This document shows positions 46,941 to 58,590 of a DNA stretch of 64,000 nucleotides, piece after piece. The first letter of the stretch is position 1; each line of letters opens with the position of its first letter. The position numbers were made by a program, and so were the translations under genes. The notes under the pieces are model-generated. The model made no database searches and was not told where the DNA came from. It saw only the letters and a program-made list of their open reading frames with translations. This DNA comes from Cryptomeria japonica (lineage: Eukaryota > Streptophyta > Pinopsida > Cupressales > Cupressaceae): positions 225,483,415 through 225,547,414 of the forward strand of contig NC_081410.1 of the NCBI RefSeq assembly GCF_030272615.1, given 5' to 3'.

Positions 46941-48482
46941 TAAACTGCCCTGATTTTTCCTTTGGTTGGCTTTTTTTTTTTTGTAAATTTTGGATTCTTG
47001 TTGTGAATTTTTCAGGTTCGATAGATGATTTTCTAAAGTAGTAAATGCAAGCACGGCACAAAAAGTACAACCATTTTGCCTAATCTAACAAAAAGTGTAT
47101 GTTCTGCAAGGATGTGTTCAAATCCCCAATGTTTTAACAGGTTTGGATACGAATAATACACTTCAGAAAGACTTTTTATTCAAAGGTCATAAATAACGTC
47201 ATAGCCCACTAGTCTTGATACTCCGTCAGCTCAAACAGTCGTGTCACCCCCTAGAGGGCGCCCATTTTTTTGGCTTTTGCAAGAAATTAACTCAAAGTGA
47301 ATCACTTCATAGTTGAGTAGTTATCTTGGGAGATATATGGTGAGTAATCTTGGGGGTAGATTCTTCCCCACCCTTGCACTATGATGTTATAAATATCTGG
47401 TTACTGACTCGGTTCAAAGCTTCTATTTCTATGGTTCGTAATCAGGCTTCGTGTTCGGCCGTCAATGATAAACTTCCTCAGGAGGCTTCCCAACCTTTAG
47501 AACAAAGACTTTATGTATCTCGAGGATACTGGGGGAAGGCTAATCATTGCGCGCAACCGTTGAAAAGGACTTTCGTCACTTTCCACTTTTGATTATAGTG
47601 GGTTGGAATACTTGGTGTCAAAGTCATTTCCCACTTAGGTTGTTCCCTTCACACCGGCCATAAACGGCTTTAAGAGTTGATTTCAACTCCTCGGGAAGGT
47701 AGGCCTGCTAAAGGATGTAACATGCTTTTGAAAGAAAGAAAGCTTTTTAAGAGAGGTCTGGTTTTTTGAATCACCCAGTTAAGGGGAGAGCATATACCTT
47801 CCTCTTTCGATTCAAGGCAATTACAAATTCTTTTTAAACCTTCAATTCAATGATTTTCTAATCTCTACTGGGAGATGTTGCTCCAAGAAAAGCATGGTGT
47901 TTAATTTTACTTCCCCAAAGAAATGATTATTTAATCTAAGGAAATAACCACGTCAACAAAGCAAAAGGGGCGATTTGGTCAACAAATAAAAATCGGTAAA
48001 CAAAAGGGGAATCACTTCCCTCTTTAATTGTAACAAAACTTTTGTGGTGAGGTTCTTTCCTTTGCAAAAATGAAAGTGGATCCTTTTATGCACCAAAGGA
48101 TGGTGAGGTTCTTTTTAAGCTCTATTTTTGTGAAAAAGAAAATTTTGTGTTGTTTTTTTTGGAGCCCAAATTGAGAAATTTTCTCCTAGGAAAGCAAGAA
48201 AAGATTTTGATTTGTTGTTCGTTTTACTTGCCCAGAATAAAAGTGAGTTCAATTTTATTTAAGAAAGAAAAGAAAGAAATTTGAACTTTTGCCTATCTTA
48301 GAAAAGTTAGTAAAAATTTAAACTATTTTAACTCTAGCCTAAATAAAAATGGATTCGAAACCTGCAGTCATCTGTTAGTAACCTACAGAAAACCAGTCAA
48401 TTTGTTAGCAAAAAGGCGAATTTCGTGGACTTCCACAAGTCTAAATTTTAGTTTTTGCTACAAATTAGTTTTCTCTTTTCTG

Positions 48483-48765
48483 TCTGTGATGCGCTATAAA
48501 ACAAACTGTATGCGCTATAATATAACAGCGATGCACTAAAATAAGGTTTCAACGTGCTACACTATTTTTGGGATGTGCTACTTTGTGCGCCGAAAGCGCT
48601 GATCTATTTTTCTCCCATGCCAAGACCTACAGGAAAAATTAGTAATCCTATGCGCTAATAAATGAACTTTACGCACTAGACGATGGACTCCACGTGCTGA
48701 ACAATAAACCAAATGCACTAAGCTGTTAACTGGATGCGCTAAATAGTTAACTTAACGCGCTAATT
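48483..48765 (-). repeat. array of CGCGCTAA-like motifs, primer-site-proximal block
   Basis: About 12 further copies of the same motif at the same 20-22 bp spacing, ending some 65 bp from the primer site. One gap lies near 48600-48640. Confidence 0.85.
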
Positions 48766-48828
48766 CATTTTTCTCGCGTGCCTACAAAAGTGGTTAAATT
48801 CAAAAACTGATTTGATATATGGGGTCTA

Positions 48829-48848
48829 GCCCCACAATGGGCACCAGA
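48829..48848 (-). other. Tat-1 primer binding site
   Basis: The minus strand reads TGGTGCCCATTGTGGGGC just inside the 5' LTR. It agrees at about 15 of 18 positions with the complement of a plant tRNA-Lys 3' end as I recall it (TGGCGCCCAACGTGGGGC). The tRNA identity is tentative. Confidence 0.7.
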
Positions 48849-48850
48849 AA

Positions 48851-50267
48851 TGTATGCGGGAAAAGTGGGTCGATAGAACTCAATATGTGAAAAATGGAGC
48901 TCTATGGAGCCTTGCTCACACACCCACATGACTTCTTGGTGCAAGCTATGGAGTTATGAAGCATAACTCAGCTTCCCAAGGTTGGTCCCATGGTTCTCTA
49001 CCTTACACGGTCCCTCAAACCAATGTTTTTGCTCTCAGATCACTGAGCAAAATGGTTTAGGGATGGAAAATACAAGAACGAGGGATGCTTTTGTTGGTTT
49101 TAATATGAGATGCATCCTAAGCTATGCATGATTCTAGAAATGCAATAAACTAATTATAAGATGACAAGGTTAGTAAACAAACTATCCTAGCATGCTATAT
49201 TGGTTAATGATTTAAGTTAATGATAATAGAAATACTCTAAAATGCATATTAGATTAACTTCTATTTTAAAGAGAGGCTAAATGATGAGCATATATGAAAT
49301 GAAAGCTTGAATGTATTTGAGCATAAGTATGATACTACAAACTTGGATGATCATTGAAAAATGGAGGAATGAGAGCTCTATTTATAGCAAAAATAGGGCA
49401 ATGGATGGTCAGGATTGAAAGAGTTGATCAAGGGTTGAATTTGAAAGTTGGGAATCCATGTTTACAATTTGTACCAATGAAATGGTGACAAATGTCAACA
49501 TAGGGTTGGGTTGAGAGAAGGGGTTGGAGGCATTAAATGCCTAAGAAGACCTTATGGTTATCTAGAGGGTAAGGGTTAATCTTAAGTTAGGATTATCCAT
49601 TGGATTAAGAGTTAATCCAAGGATAAACTCTTGTGCAAATGATTAAGAGATAATCATGGTCAAAGCATTAAAGGCTTGATGAGACCCTTGGGTTGGATGA
49701 AGGTTAAGTTAGGCAAAAAGTCTCTAACCATATAAGAGGGTTGGAGACTTTGGAAAATTAAGTGGTTGAAGACTTGAAGCCTTTAATGGTTATCAAAGAC
49801 TTTAAGGGTTTGAGAAGTGACTTCCCTTTGCTTAGGGATGTGACAAAGTTTAGAAGATGGGTTAAGCTAATTAGAAGCGATTAGAAGAGTCTAGAAGGGA
49901 TTAGAAATAGGTTTTAGAATGCAAGTGGGAGATGTAGGAAAATGCAAGTGGATGGAGGGATAATAGGATTTAATTGAAATAAAGTTAATTTAATTCAATT
50001 TGGTTGCAATTTGGGGAAATTAAATAAATTAGATTTATTCAATTTAGGATAACTATTTAATTAAATTTGAATTTAATTAAAAGTGGATAGGGGGGATTTA
50101 ATTGAATAAAATGATTTATTCATTAAATGGGTATAGTGAATTTAATTGAGTAATTTACTTAATTAAATAGAGGAATGTGGGTAATTTAATTAAATTGGAT
50201 TTAATTAAATAGAGAAATGAACATAAAATATTCATTTAATGAATATGGTCATTTTTATACGTCTACA
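48851..50267 (-). repeat. 5' LTR of Tat-1
   Basis: A 1,417-bp LTR with TG...CA ends (TGTATGCGGG to ACGTCTACA), flanked inside by the primer site and outside by GTTCC. It is complete and would be the promoter LTR. Confidence 0.93.
49379..49386 (-). promoter_or_regulatory. TATA box in the Tat-1 5' LTR
   Basis: The minus strand reads TATAAATAGAGCTC. Transcription would start about 30 bp farther left. The matching site in the other LTR is mutated. Confidence 0.6.
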
Positions 50268-50272
50268 GTTCC
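50268..50272. repeat. target-site duplication of Tat-1, right copy (GTTCC)
   Basis: Exact copy of 33677-33681. Copia-3 gag resumes directly after it. Confidence 0.93.
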
Positions 50273-53200
50273 TGTTTCTACTATTAAGATAGATCTAGCT
50301 TTAAAGGTATCATCATCATCTGCAACATCATCATCATCATTTGAGAATTATGATTGGAAAGCCTTTTATGCAAGAGAACTTGAAGAAATCGGGAAGGAGA
50401 ATAAAGAATTGGAAGAGCTTGAAGCACTATTTGCAAGGAAAATGCCTAAAGGTCCAGTTGGAAGTAAGTATGAGGGTAAAGCACCCTTTAAATATTTCAA
50501 CTACAATAAAATTGGTCATATGGCTTCTAGGTGTCCTGATAGACATGCAAGATTAAGAAAAGAAGCTAAAAGAACATATAAGCCTAACCCTGATTATCAG
50601 AGATACAAGTTTAAGAAGAATAGAGATAAATCTTGTTACTATGCTGATGAAGGAGTCACTGATGATTCTAATGAGGATCCGATAGACAATGGATGGGCTT
50701 TTGTTGCTATAAAAGAATATCAACCAACACCTATTATTCAACCGGTAGAGCAGGCCCTCGCAGCTAAAATTGAAGATAAAGATGAATGGATTATTGACTC
50801 TAGATGTTCAAATCACATGACTGGTGATAAGAGTAAATTCTTAACCTTTCAGGAATACGATGGAGGTCTAGTAAGATTTGGAGATGATAAAGCTTGTTTG
50901 ATCTAAGGAAAAGAAACTATATCTTTTGATGGTAAGCACAATACTGATAATGTTTACTATGTTGAAGGTTTGAAGCATAATCTTTTGAGTGTTGATCAAT
51001 TAGTTGAGAAAGGATTTTAGTTACAATTCAAGAATGGTAAATGCAAAATCTTAAACAGAACTGGTTTGGAAATTTCAACCAGTAATCAGACTAGAGGTAA
51101 TATCTTTCATTTGAATAACAATGAGAAAGAATGTTTGATTGCACATATTGATGAAAGTTGGTTATGGCATAAGATATTTTGTCATGTAAATTTTGATTGC
51201 ATTGTGAAAATTAGTACAACTAAGGCAGTAAGAGATTTACCTAAGATTGTTAAACCTCACAATCTGGTATGTAAGGAATGTCAATTTGGAAAGCAAGTTA
51301 GAGAAAAATTCAAGAGTATTCCAGAGAAATCTAACAATGTTCTTTTCATACTAATTTATGTGGTCCAACAAGAACTAGAAGTTTACAAGGAGATAGGCAT
51401 TTTATGCTAATCATTGATGACTATTCTAGAATGTGTTGGGTTACTTTTCTTAGGGAGAAATTAGAAGCATTTGGAAAATTCAAACTATTCAAGGTGATGG
51501 TAGAGAATGAAACCGACAAGAAAATCAAATGTTTGAGATCAGATCAAAGAGGTGAATTCACATCTAAGGAATTTAATACATTCTGTAAAGTGAATGGGAT
51601 CAGAAGATAGTTATCAGCACTTCGGACACCCCAACAGAATGGAGTTGTAGAAAGGAAAAACATAACTATTTTGGATGCAGCTAGAAGCATGATATCGGAA
51701 GAAAATCTACCTCATATATATTGGAGAGAAGCAGTCAATGCAATAGTTTATACATTCAACAGAGTTCACATCAAAGGTGAAACCGGTAAGACCCCTCATG
51801 AACTATGGTTTGGTAATACTCCTATTCTTAATCAAAATATTTGGAAGTAAATGATATATTAGAAGAGATGAGTATATTGGAAAATTTGATCCTAGAAGTG
51901 ATGAAGGAATATTTCTTGGTTATTCATCTAAGAGCAAGGCATATAGATGTTTTAACAAGAGATTGTAGAAAATTGTTGAAAGTGCAAATGTGAAGATTGA
52001 TTAACAGTTTAGAGGAAATTCAAGGTCAATGGACTCTGAACCGACAATAGAGATAATCACAAATGAACCTACTATGAGTACACCGATACAAAATGTTGAT
52101 CCAGTTACACCGGCATCATCTGAGAATTCAACAGTCATTGAAGAACAACAATAAGTAAAAACACCCTAGTATGTAAGAATGAATCACTATGAAGATCAGA
52201 TAATTGGAAATAAGTTTCAAGGAGTTATGACTAGAGGAAGACTGGCAAATGAAGAGGTATGTCTTATTTCTTAAATTGAACCTACAACTATTAATGAGGA
52301 ATGTGAAGATAAATATTGGATTAAAGCTATGGAAGATGAATTGGAACAAATTGAAAGGAATAACACTTGGTCATTAGTTCCCCAACCTAAAGACAAAAAA
52401 GTAATTGGAACTAAATGGGTTTTCAGAAATAAACTTAATGAAGATGGCAAGGTAATCAGAAATAAAGAAAGACTAGTGTGTAAGGGATATTCACAAAAAG
52501 AAGGAGTTGATTACAATGAAACCTTTGCACCGGTAGCTAGAATTGAGGCAGTCAGACTATTATTGGCTTTTGCAGCTCACAAGAACTATAAAGTATAACA
52601 ATGGATGTTAAATGTGCATTTCTGAATGGGGATCTTGAAGAAGAAGTTTAGATTGAACAACCTGATGGATTTCCTTTGATAGATGACAAAGATATGGTTT
52701 GTAGGTTAAGGAAAGCTTTATATGGACTAAAGCAAGCTCCTAGAGCTTGGTATGCTAAATTGGACAAATATCTTTTGAAGCTCAGTTACACTAAAGGTAA
52801 TGCTCACAACAATCTATAATACAAAAAGACTAATGATGACATCTTGGTTATTGAATTTTTTGTTGATGATATAATCTTTGGAGGAGAAGATGGATTGTGT
52901 AAAGACTTTTCTAATAAAATGCAGCAAGAATTTGAAATGTCTATGATTGGGGAGATAAAATTCTTTTTAGGATTGTAGATTTCACAGACTGATAAAGGTA
53001 TATTCTTATGTTAATCTAAGTACTTGAAGGAATTACTAAAGAAATTTGGCATGGAAAACTCTAAACCGGTAAGCACACATATGACTACAACTAATAAACT
53101 ATCTTTGAAGGATGAATCAACACCTATTAATCCGACTAGATACAAGTCTATGATAGGAGGTTTACTATATTTGACATAAACAAGACCTGATATTATGAAT

Positions 53201-53462
53201 ACAGTATGTATTATCTCAATATTTTAGAGTAATCCTAAAGAAAATCATGAATCAGTAGTAAAAAGGATTTTTTGGTACCTACAAGGCACTACAAATCTTG
53301 GCTTATGGTATCCTAGAGATGAAAACTTTGATTTATGTGCATACACATGCTAATTGGGAAGGAGATGTAGATGACAGAAAAAGCACAACCGGTGGAGCAA
53401 TTTTTCTTGGTACTTGTTAGTCCACAGATAATTTTTTTCTTTTTAAAAAATATTGCAATTCA
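50273..53462 (+). pseudogene. copia-3 gag C-terminus and pol, broken and 3'-truncated
   Basis: The frame continues copia-3 gag (VSTIKIDLALKV, a Ser-rich stretch, then a damaged zinc knuckle FNYNKIGHMASRC with one Cys lost). Protease has WIIDSRCSNHMTGDKS near 50.8 kb (active-site G changed to R). The integrase zinc part reads CKECQFGK near 51.27 kb. Its core has HTNLCGP (first Asp changed to Asn), RSDQRGEF and NGVVERKN, with a frameshift near 51.34 kb. RT has VCKGYSQKEGVDY near 52.49 kb and FFVDDIIFGG near 52.86 kb. RNase H starts near 53.1 kb and the match fades after 53.46 kb. Many stops fit CAG or CAA changes (for example RR*LSA, KTP*YVR, GL*ISQ). Confidence 0.9.
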
Positions 53463-54340
53463 CGGGTTGCCTTTTTGTGCCTTTTGTTTCTGTCGGGTCA
53501 TTTGTTCTCCTCATAATTGAACTGTTGAACTCTTTTACAAAAGGTTCAAAGGTTCAAGGTTCAAAGCCCAGTTTAAAAAGAAAGTTGTTTCGGTCTTTGT
53601 CACCAAATTTCAAGCACGTTCCCTTTGTTTTCGATCATTGAAGTTTGAACCCGTTGAACCAAATTTCAAGCAGTTCAAAAGCTTCAAGGTTCACTTTACT
53701 CATTCCTTTTCTTTGTCGCTCATTCCTAGTGTTGTTTGTGTGCCACCCGTTACTATTTATTTCTTAAGTGAACTTGAACCATTGAACCTTGTGTTCAAGT
53801 GGTTCAAGGTTCATAAGTTCTTTTCAAACTAATTCGAAAAGCTTTTTCGTGGAAATAAAAGCAGTGTGGCAAGAAGGAATATTCCCTTATTTGGATTTTT
53901 GAAATTCTAAATGTGGAAAGTAATCATGAAAACATCAAATTGCCTATGCGGAAGTGATGGGTAATTAAGAAGGTGTCAGGTTTGTCATTTCACCGTTACT
54001 TTGCGTGCTTAAGTAAATCATGATGAAGCGTGTGCAACCCTATTGATATTTTCTTGTCTAATTAAAAGAAAAATGTATGAGTTTATTTCCATATTTAGGA
54101 AGGTCACAGTTGCCATACTTCAATTAATTGTAGGCACCAAAGGTAAATCCAGCTCTGTTCTCTGGAAGAATTTCCAGTTTTCATGGTGTTATTGGGTAAG
54201 TTTAGTTGTCTTCTCCTATGTTGTTTTTCTTTGTGTACTGAATTTTTATCAGTATAGAAAAGGGGGAAATCTGAAAAATTGTTGGGGTAGCATACTGTAT
54301 TGCTATTAGAATTTCTTGGTTAAGGGAATAGATAGTTAAA
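53463..54340 (+). promoter_or_regulatory. possible upstream region of ORF-U with clustered GGTTCAA words
   Basis: No coding domain is visible. From about 53540 to 53816 the word GGTTCA(A) or its complement TTGAACC occurs around ten times, in three clusters, on both strands. A GTAAGT word near 54194 and a pyrimidine-rich stretch ending ATCAG near 54251 resemble splice sites, but the interval is very short. Whether this is an LTR, a leader or a promoter cannot be decided. Confidence 0.3.
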
Positions 54341-57300
54341 ATGAGGCCAGTGCTGCGAAAGCTTGACCGAACCTCATGCTTAGTGAGTATCTTGCCAGAA
54401 ATGGAAGACACCTCCTTAGTTCATGTAGATTTGGGGAATTTCCTTGAAAGGAATAAGAATCCTCAGGCTGGGTCACTAATGGAGAAGATAGTTAAGAGTG
54501 GTCTTATGGAAGTTGTTGCATTCCCGCTAGCTGCGCCGTGTCCAGATTTAGTGTTGGCTTGTATGAATAGATATGACTCTGAGAACAAGTGTATCAGAAC
54601 CAGTGACAGTGAGGTGTTAGTTAGTATTAATAGGGAAATGGTGATGGCGACAATGGGTATTCTGCATAAAGAGGAGTATGAGGATTAGACCATTGGAAAT
54701 TCATATGCCTATTTCTCTGAGAAGAAGAGCAAGTACAAAAGTGTAATTGCAAGAAATTGGCTCTTGAGGGTTCAGAAAGGAGGATCACGACTACCCAAAC
54801 CCTTAAATAGAGAACAACTCATCACTAAGGTGCAGGACATTGTTGTTCTTTTAAACAGAGTAAAGGAGAATTCACATTCCTTCTAATGGGAAGATTGGAT
54901 GTACTTTTTTGTACAAGTGGCTCTATCTAGTGACAGATTTCTGGATTGGTCTCAGGTAATTGCGGAGAGGCTTCATGAAGGACTAAGTAAATTTGTGGGT
55001 ATAACTGGGATTTACATGTCTTCTTACCTATTTTATATTTTAGCCTGCACAAGAGATTGGCCTGGATTACCCAATGAACCTTGGATTGATGGAATGAGGG
55101 TTTACAATTTTTACCCTTTGTTGCAACAATAGAGATATGTTGAACAAATTGACAAATGGAATGGAGTCTTTGTGGGAAGATTGGCCTTTGAACTTCAGGG
55201 TGATGTCAACAAGAGAATGTTTGTAGAGGCTATGGAGTTTGTGAGTATTTATGGGAGATTTTTTATCCAATTTCCATGGTTTACTTATATAAAGGTAGGT
55301 GGTTTTGAAGACCAACCTTTCAAATTGCCTAGGTACACCTTTGATAGCTTTGTACTTACAAAGGTGAGTAGGCAGCTGGCTCATATAGATAAAAGACTAG
55401 GAGCAAAGGTAGAATTTGGGGTGGTTTTTCCCGTTGAACTTGGGTATTACAGTTGCAAATTGGTATCCGATGCTTTGAATCTAGAACTACATTTCAAAAG
55501 GATGAACCTGTAGCCATATGTGGCTAGGCGAAGATTTGACAACAAAGGTTATGCAAGGGAGAACCTTAACATAGACAGTCATTTCTGCCATGAACCTCAG
55601 ATAGAAGATTATTGGGAAAACTGCAAGGATGAGCATGAAGTGAGAAAGAGGCTATGGTCAAGATTCACTTTGTGGCAAATAACTATCTTGAGGCTCCCAA
55701 TTAATACATCAGGTGTATTGGAAGATACAGAGGAAGATGTCCTAGACCCTGAGTTTGGTACTGAGATTGAAGGGAAACCAATTCTAGAAATTGATTGCAA
55801 TAAAAAAGAAGATGATAGCATTCAAACAAGGACCTTCAATGTTGTCAGGAGAATAGAGAGATGGTTGAGGAAATTGAAATTCAAGGAGGGTCCTTCCATG
55901 TCCTCACACGAATCAAGAAGTGATTCACACATCCTAGTTCAATCTCCTATTTTTGCCACTAATAAAATTACTCATATTGCAGGTGTCTCAAATCTCGCTG
56001 TAGAGAAATTACCGCCAAGAAGGTAAGGAAGGTTGCCATCCGGTCTTATAGATGCCCAAGTAACCTGGTCAAGAAGCAAGAAGAAGAGTAGAGAGCATGT
56101 TCTACAACAGGTTGTGGTGGACTTAGACCCCAGTGAAGAGCCTAAACAAATAATGGACCCACAAAATCAAATCGAGTCTGGGATACAAGAAGTGGATACA
56201 AATGAAGGAGTAGAAACTCAACAGGATCCCATGAATACCCTGGTAATCATTACCTCCCCAAATGCACAGATCACCCTACCACCTAAAGAACCTACCAATG
56301 CACCAAGATGGTTGGAAGATGCCATTGGAAAGAAGAGGAGCGTGGTGTCGGTCACCATTCCATTGGAGGAAATGGTTAGTAAATACTTAGGAAAAGCATT
56401 AAAGCACAAAAAGCTCAAAACAAAAGAAATGCTTGATGTGGATGACACAACAGGACACTAGACAACTGAAGTGGCAAGCCCATTCCTAGGAGAGATGTAG
56501 ATAAGGCCACAGAGGAAGATTTTACTATGGAGAAAATAGATTTGGGAGTTGCATCAAGGGTCGTGGATGTAAAACATTTGGAATATTCTACAAAGAGGAT
56601 AATCTCAAGGACTTGGAAAGATGAAAAAGACAAGAGAGAAATGAAGAAAATGGTCACACAGATGGCAAAGTACATCAACATTATTCATAATCCAAATCCT
56701 CAACCATTGTCATAGATATCAGTGTCATTTGACCATAAGCCTCCAGCAAACCAAAAGATGCTTGATCAAGTTCAAAGGAATAGGGTAGTGATGAAGATGT
56801 TTAACAAATGGTTGGATCTAATAATTCAACAAGGATCAGAATATATTACTAATTTGGTCAAGGTTTATAAGGATGTAGAAACTGTGAGTAAAGAGCTTGA
56901 GCTAGAGACAGTCGCCTCGGAAAAGGAAAGGATTAAGTGGGTAGCAGTTCTCGCACAAATGAATGACGTTCAGAAGTATGGAGTGATGAAGTTCCTAGCT
57001 GAGAAACCGGTGGAGAACCTAGATGATAATGTGCTATACGTGTCAAAGAAAAACATGGAATGGCGCAACTCAATCATCGGGCAGGTCCATGAAGAGTCCA
57101 CTAAGCTACTCAGGGGACTGACTTATTTGATTGACACTATATAGAAGGACCTTAAATATATTGATATCCAACTCATGAAGGAGGGAGATAAGGTGATTGA
57201 GGAGGTTGCAGACATAATTAATGTCTTCCAAGATAGAGTTTATTCCACTCAGACCACAAAATCTTTGACTATCGACGACTTTTTGAAAGTACCAAGGATT

Positions 57301-57480
57301 GAATCAATGCTCATTGTTTGTTTGGATCAATTGGAGGTTCATAAAGCGAAGGTCACGCAGGTGAATATGGACAAGGAAGTGTGGAAGCAGAGGATCATAC
57401 ACATCGGCCTGCCCTATTTCCAAGTTATTTTGAACTTTTTGACTGCACACCTAGAATGGCGAGGATCCGCGACAAAATAG
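54341..57480 (+). pseudogene. ORF-U: long unrecognised ORF with stops
   Basis: From the ATG at 54341 a single frame can be read to 56461 through six in-frame stops. It moves to another frame near 56.46 kb and continues to 57480, about 1,040 codons in all. I do not recognise it. The N-terminal two thirds look globular (VAFPLAAPCPDLVLACMNRY near 54.52 kb, ARNWLLRVQKGGSRLPKP near 54.75 kb, and LFYILACTRDWPGLP near 55.03 kb). A charged, Pro-containing linker follows (56.0-56.4 kb). Lys/Glu-rich, probably coiled-coil segments run from 56.5 to 57.3 kb. All the stops are TAG or TAA where CAG or CAA would fit. No catalytic motif of a transposase, RT or integrase is seen. It may be the cargo of a non-autonomous retroelement or a dead host gene family member. 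Confidence 0.55.
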
Positions 57481-58294
57481 GACAAGCCCGTAACTTCCTC
57501 AGTTGCGGTAGATGCTTAGTTGTGCTACAACGAAATGTCGGCCTTTCAGTGGCTATTAGTTTAGCTTTATTTTGTGTCATTTGAATGGTTTCTTTCACTC
57601 AAGTGAAAGTAAATGTTATTTGTTAATTATGTAAAAACTATGGCCTGGTGGCTATTTAAGCTGAAAAGCTTGCCTTTAAACGGGTTCTAAAACTGTGATT
57701 TTAGAAACAATAGAAAAAAAATTTATACGAATTGTGGGAAATGAAATAATGGCTGATTATTAATGGAATGTTGTGATATCTTTGAATCTATGCATTTTGA
57801 GATTCATAATTCTTCTTAGGTTGTTATGTGGGCATAATTTAATCTAATAATCAGTTATCTCTACATTTCCTTTCAGTTCATATTTTTTATATATTGTTGG
57901 ATGACTCACATGGTGTTAATCTGTTTGATCCCCCTTTGCCCTGAGAGGCATGAGAGAGACTCGATTAAGCTACTAGTTTCTCTTGTTGAGTTCCCATTTT
58001 GTTTTTGAATGTATGCAGTAAATATATATTAATCAGAGTCTGTGAACTCCTCTTTGAACAATTTCTCAAGAACATTTAAGCATTTATTTGTGCTAATGGA
58101 TAAATGTTGAAGCCTTTTCAATACTTTCTAGTTAAAAGTGTTACTAAAATCAATTGTATAGTTAATTCATTGTAAATAATATGAGGAGCTACCGTCTAAT
58201 GCAAAGGTTGAATTATCATTAATTCTTCCAGCTGTTGGTATAGTTGTTTCTTTCTAAAGGGTGAATCAAAGTCATATTTTGTTTTATATTAACA
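57481..58294. other. AT-rich non-coding stretch between ORF-U and Tat-2
   Basis: Nothing coding is visible. It may be the 3' part of the ORF-U unit. Tat-2 homology begins abruptly at about 58295, inside its protease. Confidence 0.4.
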
Positions 58295-58590
58295 TTGTTT
58301 TATTAATTTGTATGTGCATAGATTAAGCCCGGATCCACCATCTATTAGGATACGTTTGACCTTGTGTTTATGGATGAGAGATTTGATGTGCAAAGGTTTG
58401 TTATGGTCTTCATCTATGGGAGCATCTTTGGAGTTAAATACAATGTGTTGTTGGGTAGCAAGGTTTCCAATGAGGGCTTGGAATTGGGTGGCGTTGATGT
58501 TATCTGGAATGTGTGATTGGAGAAGGGCTTGTTCCAAAATTTCTTTATGGACCAGGGAAGTCTTGAGAAGTTTAAAAATGGAGATCTACA
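58295..58590 (-). pseudogene. Tat-2 protease, truncated
   Basis: The minus-strand frame reads HKVKRILIDGGSGLNLCTYKLI and then leaves homology. The catalytic D-G-G-S is present. This is the same place in the protein as VLIDGGAGLNICTLKLI of Tat-1. The element breaks off a few codons later. Confidence 0.85.

Larger units (their letters stand above)
46167..48828 (-). other. Tat-1 untranslated leader
   Basis: A 2.7-kb leader between primer site and gag. It holds two arrays of CGCGCTAA-like motifs (46565-46940 and 48483-48765). Between them, at about 47390-47830, is a module resembling one in the Tat-2 leader at 61.84-62.03 kb (shared words ATAGTG-GTTGG, GTTCCC, GGGAAGGTAGGCCTGCT and GAGAGCATA). 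No other coding frame is convincing. Confidence 0.7.
33682..50267 (-). mobile_element. Tat-1: Ty3/gypsy Tat-type element nested in copia-3
   Basis: A 16.6-kb element in minus orientation bounded by GTTCC duplications and TG...CA ends. In transcription order: 5' LTR (48851-50267), primer site, leader with repeats (46167-48828), small upstream ORF, gag, protease, G-patch, RT with RNase H, a second RNase H, and integrase (end at 38398). The 3' side is rearranged. A copy of its own gag-protease region (35737-38347) and an inverted piece of gag (34956-35736) stand where the 3' UTR should be, followed by a 3' LTR (33682-34955) missing its first ~165 bp. Confidence 0.93.
31435..53462 (+). mobile_element. 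copia-3: Ty1/copia element, interrupted by Tat-1 and lacking its 3' end
   Basis: A plus-strand element with its 5' LTR (31435-33013), primer site, gag start (33071-33681), then a 16.6-kb foreign insertion, then the rest of gag through RNase H (50268-53462). Homology ends inside RNase H near 53462 and no 3' LTR follows in the window. The size without the insertion would be about 5.4 kb. Confidence 0.88.

Noticed and set aside
47350-47592. 80-codon plus-strand frame in the Tat-1 leader
   Set aside because: It lies antisense in the leader module shared with Tat-2, where no matching frame exists, so chance is more likely.
54185-54255. Short intron upstream of ORF-U (GTAAGT...ATCAG)
   Set aside because: The interval is under 60 bp, shorter than most plant introns, and no coding exon is visible before it.
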